From contig DATBPY010000012.1 in NCBI GenBank assembly GCA_036561085.1, forward strand, positions 1-11,582: a DNA stretch of 11,582 nucleotides, read 5' to 3'. The notes beneath the pieces are model-generated. The model had not been told where the DNA came from and made no database searches. It saw nothing but the letters and a program-made list of their open reading frames with translations. The stretch's first letter is position 1. Each line of letters begins with the position of its first letter. The DNA comes from CAILHX01 sp036561085 (GTDB taxonomy: Bacteria; Pseudomonadota; Gammaproteobacteria; Burkholderiales; Methylophilaceae). Below are positions 1-7,001 of the stretch, piece by piece. Position numbers and translations under genes: made by a program.

Positions 1-155
1 GCCTTAATGACTTTGTCCGGCGCTTTGCTGTTTTGGCGCAAAGTATTGAAATTTGAACGTTCTACAGGCGTAAAAAACAAACGTCCCAATTGCTCGGGCT
101 CTTTAGCGCTTGCCATCAAGGGTAGTGTAATTAAGATGAGAGGTAGATATTTCAT
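1..155 (-). CDS. Small exported 'GRLFFTP' protein, 3' end outside window (MshK/PilP position)
   Basis: Only the first 51 residues are visible before the left edge. The ATG at 155 overlaps the stop of the PilO-like gene as ATGA, so it belongs to the same operon. The protein opens with a signal peptide 'MKYLPLILITLPLMASA' and probable cleavage after residue 17. The mature part starts 'KEPEQLGRLFFTPVERSNF'. I recall similar uncharacterised small proteins with a 'GRLFFTP' N-terminal motif at this place in pilus clusters of betaproteobacteria; no function is established that I know of. By position it would be the MshK/PilP equivalent, which links the inner-membrane complex to the secretin, but the visible part cannot prove that. 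It lacks a lipobox, unlike PilP, which is a lipoprotein. Confidence 0.75.
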   Translation of the reverse strand, partial: MKYLPLILITLPLMASAKEPEQLGRLFFTPVERSNFNTLRQNSKAPDKVIK

Positions 156-760
156 GGCGATGTCTTCGGCTCGGCTATGGTGAGCCAGTCTATTTCGCAC
201 GTCGCATTCAGATTGGGCTCAAATCTGCCGCGAGGACTAGGATTGGTCTGCGTGATAGTACAGTCGCGCGGCATGAACGGAGGGTTGACCTCGCCGGGTA
301 ATGCGTTAAAGAGTGCAATCAAGTCCTCTTCATCCAGCATGGCAAGCGTGAGTTTCATTACCGAACGATGCAATTTGAAGTTGCCTACGACCACCGGGAA
401 TTTGGGCTTGTAATCTTCTTGTGTAGCAATGTCGTAGCTTACGCCAAAAAGTTTATAGTGCTGATTAACGTTACGGAGATCAGAGATCCAATCCAGACGC
501 TGCTCTTCGCCGACAAAGCCGCGGTCGATCAGTGTTTGATAAACGGGCAGATATTGAGCGATATTGCTTTTTTCCGTACCGGAAGACTGGTATTGATCAC
601 GCGCTTTAGCGAGAGCAGCCTGTTGGGTCTGCAAAGCTTGTTGGGCTTTGGTTTCGCGGCTATCGGCTGCGGAAACCATGAACCAGGCAAACGTTATTGC
701 GACTAGTAACGTGACTAGCGGGATCTGCAATTTACGTAAGTCCATCATGGTGAGATTCAT
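152..760 (-). CDS. PilO/MshJ-like inner-membrane alignment protein
   Basis: This 202-residue protein has a short cytoplasmic N-terminus, one transmembrane helix (about 12-30), a Gln/Ala-rich coiled coil (about 35-57) and a compact periplasmic domain with alternating strands and helices. That is the PilO/GspM/MshJ plan. In the family the protein pairs with PilN; here the PilN part is fused to PilM in the gene just upstream. Two cysteines lie near the C-terminus, in 'PRDCTITQ' and 'NATCEIDW', and could form a disulfide. The ATG at 760 overlaps the upstream stop as ATGA; ATGs at codons 5 and 6 are alternatives. The end overlaps the next start in the same way. Sequence conservation in this family is low, so the call rests on topology, length and position. 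Confidence 0.82.
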   Translation of the reverse strand: MNLTMMDLRKLQIPLVTLLVAITFAWFMVSAADSRETKAQQALQTQQAALAKARDQYQSSGTEKSNIAQYLPVYQTLIDRGFVGEEQRLDWISDLRNVNQHYKLFGVSYDIATQEDYKPKFPVVVGNFKLHRSVMKLTLAMLDEEDLIALFNALPGEVNPPFMPRDCTITQTNPSPRGRFEPNLNATCEIDWLTIAEPKTSP

Positions 761-2370
761 GATTTAGTTACGATTCCATTGGATTTCGCCATAGGCTCAA
801 CTTCGGACTTGAGGATTAATTTCAAGCTGAAGCGCGCGGGTTCCACCTGCTGCGTATTATTGTCCAAGGTGCTTCCTTGCAATGATACGAGCGAACTAGT
901 GTTAACTGGTTGACGCACGATAGTCACTTGAGCGACTTGATTGTTTTTGCGCAATGTTTCTGTCAAGGCTTCTACGCTTGCTTGCGCGGCACGATAGTCG
1001 CCGGAGAAATTCTTGATCTCCCCATCCATAAACCCTATTTCGTACAGGCCGCTGGCAGGGCGAGGGGGTGGAGGAATATGCACCGTTGTCGGCGTATTGT
1101 CCTTTGGGCCTTCGCTATCCTTGATATTGGCATCGTCTGTTTGTGTCCAGCGTAGGCGCTTGATCTGGATTTCAGATTGTGTATCGAGTGCCTGGCTGAT
1201 GATTACCATCAGCCTTTGTGGGTTTTGTTTGAGGCTATCGAATTTTTGAGCCAGTTCAGCAGCGATTTTTAATTGTGAGCCCGGAACAGGGGTTTTAATG
1301 AAGTTGCTGGAGACAGCCTGATAAAGAGTTTCCTGCATGTTCGTTTGAGAGGCCATATCTTCCGTTTTATGCTTGATCTCTACAGCATTCCACAAACTGC
1401 TGATAGCAAACAGGGCGGCGACGGAGACGCTGAGGACACTGATGAGATTGATGGCGAATCGTGTTTGTAATAATTGATAGTTTTTTGCCTGTATTTTAGG
1501 AATCAGGTTGGTGCCCATATGGCCTTTTGCCAGTATGTGCATATGCAACAGATCCGGGTAGCGCGTCAATACCGATAAATTCAAACCGACACGTTTGGCA
1601 AGAGTCGCTGGCGGAATGACCTCGCAACTTACGCCTTGTGTAGTCTCGAGCTGGGTTGCAAGATCGCCGGTAGGGGATTCGATACTCGGATATACCAGAT
1701 GTAATTGCGTTTCTCTAGTCACCATGCGCAAACTGATAAGGTAGAGGCGTGTTCTTTCTGCTTCACTCAAATACAGCTTCTGGATCTTTTCCTCACTGAT
1801 ACCTGTGAGAGGCGTTACCCGACTCAGGCGCAGTTGTTGGTCGGCAAAATAGGTAAGGCGTAAGCCAGCCGTTTCCCGAGTCATCAATAACAGGTTGGGC
1901 TGTTTGAGTTTAAGCGTTTTAACCAGCATCTGGCTTACCATGGGTACCAGATAAACGCCCGCGATCGGCGCTTCAATTGCTTCTAATACGCTAAGCCATG
2001 GGGTAAGCAGATCTGAGTTGGTAAGCGCCATCATCAAAATACGATCATCGCGGCGCTTGTCGGATTCGCGGCCTATAAATAACGCCGCGCGGTAATTATT
2101 GTTACGGTACAACTGCCCCAGTTTCCGTTGCAACATTTCGTTGCGCGCTCTGCCGCCGCTGTGAGGCATTGTTTCCAGCCTGTAATCTTCTTCTACTGCG
2201 TCCGCTATCACATGTATAGGGGTATAGGGATGGCTAGTGACAAAGAGCTGGTATTTAGCGAGCCCCGCTTCATCATTGGTGAATTGCGCGCACGAAACAA
2301 AGCGTCCCATACGCCACAGGCCCACCGTAGCTTGTTTGGAACTTACGCTAAGAATGATTTTAGATAGCAT
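757..2370 (-). CDS. PilM-PilN fusion protein (MshI/GspL-like alignment-complex component)
   Basis: This 537-residue protein combines what are often two proteins. Residues 1-285 resemble a cytoplasmic actin-like PilM/GspL domain, which binds the motor side; parts include 'LSKIILSVSSKQATVGLW' and 'YLSEAERTRLYLISLR'. Residues 287-305 ('TNLIPKIQAKNYQ') look like the N-terminal tail of PilN. A single transmembrane helix follows at about 306-328. The periplasmic part has a helical stretch (about 332-395), then a ferredoxin-like strand-helix pattern: strand 'IQIKRLRW', Pro-rich insert (about 420-440), strand 'LYEIGFMDGEI', helix 457-475, strand 'VAQVTIVRQP', strand 'ARFSLKLILK'. It should help align motor, platform and secretin. 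It starts at ATG 2370 with no clear ribosome binding site, so coupling with mshG 22 bases upstream is likely. Its stop overlaps the next start as ATGA. The fold assignment is by pattern; MshI is the positional equivalent. Confidence 0.85.
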   Translation of the reverse strand: MLSKIILSVSSKQATVGLWRMGRFVSCAQFTNDEAGLAKYQLFVTSHPYTPIHVIADAVEEDYRLETMPHSGGRARNEMLQRKLGQLYRNNNYRAALFIGRESDKRRDDRILMMALTNSDLLTPWLSVLEAIEAPIAGVYLVPMVSQMLVKTLKLKQPNLLLMTRETAGLRLTYFADQQLRLSRVTPLTGISEEKIQKLYLSEAERTRLYLISLRMVTRETQLHLVYPSIESPTGDLATQLETTQGVSCEVIPPATLAKRVGLNLSVLTRYPDLLHMHILAKGHMGTNLIPKIQAKNYQLLQTRFAINLISVLSVSVAALFAISSLWNAVEIKHKTEDMASQTNMQETLYQAVSSNFIKTPVPGSQLKIAAELAQKFDSLKQNPQRLMVIISQALDTQSEIQIKRLRWTQTDDANIKDSEGPKDNTPTTVHIPPPPRPASGLYEIGFMDGEIKNFSGDYRAAQASVEALTETLRKNNQVAQVTIVRQPVNTSSLVSLQGSTLDNNTQQVEPARFSLKLILKSEVEPMAKSNGIVTKS

Positions 2371-2392
2371 GGTTTAAATAAAATGACATGGC

Positions 2393-3598
2393 CTAAAATT
2401 TCATATGTCCCATAGAGTCATATACCGGACCCATTACTGAGAACATGATGAGTGCCAGCAGTGCTCCCAGCACGACGGTAAGCGCAGGTTCTATCAATGC
2501 CAGCATCTTGTCTATAGAGTCTTTAACATCCCGATCATAAAAATAACTGATGTTTAATAATGCCTTATCAAGTGCTCCCGTGCTTTCACCCATGCGTATC
2601 ATGCGTATCACCATCGGTGGGAAAAACCCCGTACTGTGAAAACTTTCACTCATTTGTTCACCGGCACTGATCTGTTGGTGAGCGCGCGCCAGACTGTCTG
2701 CAACTACCTGGTTATCCACAATGGCTTCGCAGGTTTTAATGCCATCCAGAATAGGGATACCCGTTTGATACATCAAAGCAAAATATCGTGCGAAACGCGC
2801 CATGATGATCTTTCTTAGAATAATCCCGGTGATGGGTAAGTTTAGCTTGATGTAATCAAAATTGTAACGTGCTCTTTCGCTTCTTTTTAGCGTGATAATG
2901 ATCGTTATTAACAGCACGATAGGCACCACTATAAAAGCCCACCAATAGTTCACTAGAATATCCGAAGCTGCCAGCATGAATCTTGTTTGTATGGGTAAAG
3001 TTTGCCCCATGTTTTTGAGAAAGGTCGCCATCTGCGGCACCAGATAAGACATCAAAAAGGCGGTGGCACCCAATACCACGACCATCACGAACATGGGGTA
3101 AGCCAATAGCTTCTTGGTTTGCGACAGCAACTCATGCTGCCATTTCAGGGTGTTGGACAGATTGTCAAAAACCTCCGTCAATTGTCCGGTTTGTTCACCG
3201 GCGGCGACCAGGCTTATAAACACATTGCTGAACACTTTGGGATACTCTGTCATGGTCTGCGACATCATCTGGCCGCCTTCTACCCCTGACACCAAACCGC
3301 CCAATACTTCGCGAAATCCCGGATTGGGAGTGCTATCGCGCATCTCCGCCAAGGCTTCGATCAAGGGAACACCCGCCCGTGTCATTTGTTCCATCTGAAA
3401 AGCGAACATGATGAGGTCTTGCAATGAGGTTTTTGGACCGCCGAACATCGCCTGCCGCTTGCTGGCGATGTGTGTGGTGATGAGATCGACTCCCATGCGT
3501 TTAAGACGCAATTCAAGGTCGATCTCGTTAAGTGCTTCCATTTGCCCTTGAGCAGTCTTGCCATCCTGGTTAACCGCTTTGTAAATAAAGACTGGCAC
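2393..3598 (-). CDS. mshG: MshG inner-membrane platform protein (GspF/PilC family)
   Basis: MshG is the polytopic inner-membrane platform that turns motor ATPase movement into pilin assembly. The 401-residue length is normal for the GspF/PilC family. Two repeated GspF domains are visible, at about 64-187 and 267-390, each with the family hallmark: GEQTGQL (134-140) and GESTGAL (337-343). Membrane helices lie at about 167-190, 216-237 and 369-392. The N-terminus 'MPVFIYKAVNQDGKTAQG' is typical. The start is GTG at 3598, supported by an AAGGA about 9 bases upstream and by this conserved N-terminus. The gene follows mshE by 15 bases and precedes the PilM-PilN fusion by 22 bases. This is the usual motor-platform pair. 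Nothing in it looks damaged. Confidence 0.94.
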   Translation of the reverse strand: MPVFIYKAVNQDGKTAQGQMEALNEIDLELRLKRMGVDLITTHIASKRQAMFGGPKTSLQDLIMFAFQMEQMTRAGVPLIEALAEMRDSTPNPGFREVLGGLVSGVEGGQMMSQTMTEYPKVFSNVFISLVAAGEQTGQLTEVFDNLSNTLKWQHELLSQTKKLLAYPMFVMVVVLGATAFLMSYLVPQMATFLKNMGQTLPIQTRFMLAASDILVNYWWAFIVVPIVLLITIIITLKRSERARYNFDYIKLNLPITGIILRKIIMARFARYFALMYQTGIPILDGIKTCEAIVDNQVVADSLARAHQQISAGEQMSESFHSTGFFPPMVIRMIRMGESTGALDKALLNISYFYDRDVKDSIDKMLALIEPALTVVLGALLALIMFSVMGPVYDSMGHMKF

Positions 3599-3613
3599 CT
3601 CAGGGTTTCCTTA

Positions 3614-5320
3614 TCATCCGAGCTTGCTGGTGAGGTCGACAACGCGACCGATTTCTTCAATACCGGTGTAGCCCTCCAGCACGCGGCGAATGCCGTCTTC
3701 TGCCAAGGTGGTGAAGCCGTGTGAAATGGCTGCGTCATATAGCTCATCCAGATGCGCACGACGCGAGATCATGGAATCGAGTTCTTTGTTGATGCGCAGG
3801 ATCTCCAGCAGGGCGATACGCCCTTTGTAGCCGCTATAGTTGCAGCGCTTGCAGCCGACATGACGGTATATCTTGGTGGTTTCACCAGGTTTCAGCCCCA
3901 GGATGCGCCGTTCTTCCATTACCGGTTCATAGGCTTCCTTGCAATACTGGCATAAGGTTCGTACCAGGCGTTGAGCGATCACGCCGATGATATTGCCGGC
4001 CATGATGTCCGGTGAAATACCGATATCCAGCAGGCGGGGAAAAGTACCTAGGGCGGAATTGGTGTGTAACGTGGAAAATACCTGGTGCCCCGTCATCGCA
4101 GCCCGGAATGCCATCTCGCAGGTTTCGTGGTCGCGCATTTCGCCTACCAGGATGATGTCCGGGTCCTGGCGCATGATAGAGCGGATGCCATTGCCGAAAT
4201 CGATCTTATTGGCTTCGCTGACTGAAGTCTGACGCATCAAGGTCACCGGATATTCCACCGGGTCTTCCAAGGTCATGATATTCACGTCCTCAGTATTCAC
4301 GTATGACAGCAAAGAATAAAGCGTGGTAGTTTTACCGCTACCGGTAGGGCCGGTGACCAGCATGATGCCTTCTGGGCGTGCCATCATCAGCTTGAGTAGA
4401 TCGAGTACTTCCGGACGCATGCCCATGCGTTCCATGGGAATAATGGATTTTTCGCGATCCAGCACGCGCAGAACGATATTTTCACCGTGGATAGTGGGAT
4501 GGCTGGCAACCCGGAAATCGATCGGTCGCCCGCCCAAGGTAATGCCAATACGGCCATCCTGCGGAGCCCGTGTTTCTGCGATGTCCATGCCGCTGACTAC
4601 TTTCAGACGTACCGCAATGCCCGGCCAGTAAGTTTTATGCAGACTACGGATCTGTTGCAGCACACCATCGATACGATAGCGAACACGCAAAAACGCATGT
4701 TCAGGTTCAAAGTGTATGTCGGATGCCCCGCGTTTCACTGCATCCATCAGTAATGCGCCGACAAGACGTACGACCGGCTGTGTGTATTCCTCTTCATCCC
4801 CGGCTTGCAAGCTGGCATAGTCTATTTCACCGGTTTCGATCTCACGCAGAATGCCGTCAACCGACAGTTCGTAACCGTAGAACTGGTCTATATAGTCTTC
4901 CAGCTGTGCTTCGCCTGCCAATACCGGTTGCACTTGAATCTGTCCGCCCAGCATAGCGCGCAATTGGTCGAGCGCCACCACATTGAACATGTCCGACATC
5001 GCTACCATCAAAGTTTGGGCGGCATCTTCAAATGCGACTGGGAGAATGTGGTTGCGACGGGCGAATTCTTCAGGCACCAGTTTCAGCGCCTCAGGGTCTG
5101 CAATGACATTAGACAGGTCTACGCTATCCTGGCCTATGGTATGTGCGACCAGGTCGCGTACCATGGCTTCGGTAACGAAGCCCAAACGAACTAACTGACG
5201 GCCAAGAGGAATATTATTCTGATCTTGTTCCATCAAAGCGATGCGCAACTGATCCTGGCTGATCAGACCTTGTTGCACCATCAAATCGCCTAAGCGCATT
5301 TTTCGGCGTGCTTCAGACAT
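3614..5320 (-). CDS. mshE: MshE extension ATPase (GspE/PilB family) with MshEN domain
   Basis: This is the cytoplasmic hexameric motor that powers pilus or pseudopilus extension, working on the MshG platform. Counting from the ATG at 5320 it has 568 residues. The N-terminal MshEN domain, known to bind cyclic di-GMP in this family, has a first motif 'RLGDLMVQQG' running from Arg9 to Gln32, a 5-residue spacer, and a second motif starting at residue 38. Motor signatures are all present: Walker A GPTGSGKT (324-331), Asp box 'TLEDPVEY' (350-357), Walker B 'ILVGEMRD' (390-397) and His box 'TGHQVFSTLHTNS' (410-422). Four cysteines (457, 460, 490, 493) form the CxxC...CxxC zinc site. The frame stays open to a TTG at 5374. 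I prefer the ATG at 5320 because the extra 18 residues are not motor-like, the TTG has no ribosome binding site, and a candidate promoter overlaps it. An in-frame ATG at 5299 is also possible. The stop is 15 bases from mshG. Confidence 0.93.
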   Translation of the reverse strand: MSEARRKMRLGDLMVQQGLISQDQLRIALMEQDQNNIPLGRQLVRLGFVTEAMVRDLVAHTIGQDSVDLSNVIADPEALKLVPEEFARRNHILPVAFEDAAQTLMVAMSDMFNVVALDQLRAMLGGQIQVQPVLAGEAQLEDYIDQFYGYELSVDGILREIETGEIDYASLQAGDEEEYTQPVVRLVGALLMDAVKRGASDIHFEPEHAFLRVRYRIDGVLQQIRSLHKTYWPGIAVRLKVVSGMDIAETRAPQDGRIGITLGGRPIDFRVASHPTIHGENIVLRVLDREKSIIPMERMGMRPEVLDLLKLMMARPEGIMLVTGPTGSGKTTTLYSLLSYVNTEDVNIMTLEDPVEYPVTLMRQTSVSEANKIDFGNGIRSIMRQDPDIILVGEMRDHETCEMAFRAAMTGHQVFSTLHTNSALGTFPRLLDIGISPDIMAGNIIGVIAQRLVRTLCQYCKEAYEPVMEERRILGLKPGETTKIYRHVGCKRCNYSGYKGRIALLEILRINKELDSMISRRAHLDELYDAAISHGFTTLAEDGIRRVLEGYTGIEEIGRVVDLTSKLG

Positions 5321-5344
5321 ATAAGCGTATAAACCGATAACAGA

Positions 5345-5374
5345 ATTATTACCGATTATGCCTGAAATTGGCAA
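5345..5374 (-). promoter_or_regulatory. Candidate sigma-70 promoter ahead of the mshE gene
   Basis: The minus strand carries TTGCCA (5374-5369, 5 of 6 matches to TTGACA), an 18-base spacer, and AATAAT (5350-5345, 5 of 6 matches to TATAAT). Transcription would begin near 5338, about 18 bases before the ATG at 5320. The box lies in the 109-base gap (5321-5429) between the TPR gene and the ATPase gene, the second largest gap in the cluster. The rest of the gap shows no clear terminator. It is a motif match only and could be chance. Confidence 0.35.
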
Positions 5375-5429
5375 TTAGAGGGATGGATTACTAGTGCAGA
5401 CGCGGGTTTAACGCCGGACCAGAAAAAGA

Positions 5430-7001
5430 TTATTTTCCTGTAGCAGCTCGAAGTTGGTTGATACGATTTTCCAGTGTCGTTTTATCGATTGAGCCGCCCT
5501 GTTTATCCAGCAATGCAAGTGCTTGCTGGTAGTAATTAAGTGCCAGATCCGGTTTTTTCAATTGATCAAGACTCACGGCTAGATTAAAAGCATACTCCGC
5601 ATTCTTGGGCTCAATGTTAAGAGCTTGAAAATAAGCTTGCTGAGCATCGGGCCATTGATTCTGGTCAGCATATACCCCGCCTAGAGCGGCATACAGATAT
5701 GCGGAGTTAGGTTGTTGCGCGATCATGGTTTTGAGTTGACTTACAGATCGAGTGGGATTGGTCTGACCCAACAAAACAATCAAACCTTCTTGGGCGATAT
5801 TGTTATTAGGATCCAATTCCAACACCCGCTGGTAATCTTTCACTGCTTCGTCGGCGTGATCTTGCCGGGCAGCGACAGCTGCCAAACTCAACAAGACATC
5901 TATATTGCGCGGATCGCTTTGCAATAACTGCCGGTAAAGCTGACCTGCAGTAGCATCATCACCAGCCTGAAATGCCTGGTAAGCGGCAACTTGAGTGGCA
6001 TCAAACGCTGGTTTGCCTTTGTTCAAACGAGATACCTTCATGGAAGAGTCTTCGTCTGCCATGGCTTGACGATGTGTTGCCATTGATTTTCTGGGTGAAG
6101 CGGATTTTGGCATGGGCACAGGTTTGGTAACCACGGCTTGCTCCATGGGTTCTTCAGGAGACGTCGATGTTTGTGTCGACTTCTCAGTAGTCTTAGTAGA
6201 TTCAGCCGACAAAGGCGCCGGTGAAACATTGGAAGCAGGTACGGCAGGAGTCGGTTTGATCTCCGCGAGGACCGGTTGAGGTGCAGTTTGTGGCGTAACG
6301 ATCTTGACGGGTGCCGCCGGCAAAGGTTCAGGGCGTCTTGGAGGTTGCATTACAACCAGCTGTGTCTGATCCAATGTTTGCAAATAGTAATAGAACCCTC
6401 CCCCTAATCCTAACAATAGAATCAATCCAGCCAGCCCTAAATAAAGACTACGACGACTACTCGCAGAGCGTTTTTGATCTTTGCGGGTGGTCAGCAGATT
6501 GATTGCAGCTTGGCGTTGCTCGCCGCTAGCCGAGGGGGCCGCCGTTGTCGCGGATATTGCAGCCGCTTCCGGCAAGGGTTCCTGAGTTGGGTTTTTAGCC
6601 GGTTTAACGGGTTTTTCTGTTTTGGTAGCAGGAGCAGGTTTTGTCGTTTTTATGGGCAGCTCAGCGAAACCGGCCTCTTCGCTTAGAGAAAATCCGCTTT
6701 CTTCCATCAGTGCTGCAGCAATATCATCCTGAACCTGAGGATCCGCAATTGCCGGTTTTACGGATATAGTTTCTTCCGTTTTGGGGCCCTCGCTTAATGT
6801 CATTCCTTCTATTTCTGTAGCACTATTTTGCGGCTTTGCCGGTGAAGACAAGCCAGCTTCTTCGGCAAGCGATGAGGTGGTTGGCTGAGGTTTTTCTTCT
6901 AACGGCGCAAGTTCAAGAGTTAAACCTCCGCTAGAGCCGGCTTCAGCTTTAGCATCTTTACTTTGCTCAGCCTTTTTAAGTGCTTTAATTAGCAGGCTCA
7001 T
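5430..7001 (-). CDS. MshN-like single-pass membrane TPR protein
   Basis: This is a 523-residue accessory protein, probably an inner-membrane scaffold for the secretin or pilus machine. The N-terminus 'MSLLIKALKKAEQSK' is a short amphipathic opening that I associate with MshN-like proteins in these clusters. A low-complexity cytoplasmic region (about 20-180) contains three similar acidic motifs: 'SLAEEAGLSS' (44-53), 'LMEESGFSLS' (98-107) and 'LSEEAGFAEL' (106-115). One transmembrane helix is at about 184-207. A Pro/Thr/Ser-rich periplasmic linker follows (about 215-325). Residues 333-500 hold about four to five TPR units, including 'AFQAGDDATAGQLYRQLLQSDPRN' and 'AYLYAALGGVYADQNQWPDAQQAYFQALNIEPKN'. 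The ATG overlaps the last 17 bases of mshL, so translation is probably coupled. I name it by architecture and position; sequence identity to named MshN could not be checked. Confidence 0.85.
   Translation of the reverse strand: MSLLIKALKKAEQSKDAKAEAGSSGGLTLELAPLEEKPQPTTSSLAEEAGLSSPAKPQNSATEIEGMTLSEGPKTEETISVKPAIADPQVQDDIAAALMEESGFSLSEEAGFAELPIKTTKPAPATKTEKPVKPAKNPTQEPLPEAAAISATTAAPSASGEQRQAAINLLTTRKDQKRSASSRRSLYLGLAGLILLLGLGGGFYYYLQTLDQTQLVVMQPPRRPEPLPAAPVKIVTPQTAPQPVLAEIKPTPAVPASNVSPAPLSAESTKTTEKSTQTSTSPEEPMEQAVVTKPVPMPKSASPRKSMATHRQAMADEDSSMKVSRLNKGKPAFDATQVAAYQAFQAGDDATAGQLYRQLLQSDPRNIDVLLSLAAVAARQDHADEAVKDYQRVLELDPNNNIAQEGLIVLLGQTNPTRSVSQLKTMIAQQPNSAYLYAALGGVYADQNQWPDAQQAYFQALNIEPKNAEYAFNLAVSLDQLKKPDLALNYYQQALALLDKQGGSIDKTTLENRINQLRAATGK

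Noticed and set aside
3382..3759. Minus-strand open frame of 125 codons spanning the mshE-mshG junction
   Set aside because: It overlaps both strongly supported genes in another frame, and its Ser/Thr/Arg/Pro-rich product resembles no family. It is a shadow of real coding sequence.
3614..5320. Motor as PilB of a twitching-motility pilus or GspE of a general secretion system
   Set aside because: The neighbouring MshL-type secretin, ExeA-like ATPase and TPR gene, and the MshEN opening, fit the MSHA group better. No pilT, pilD or gsp pseudopilin genes are in view.
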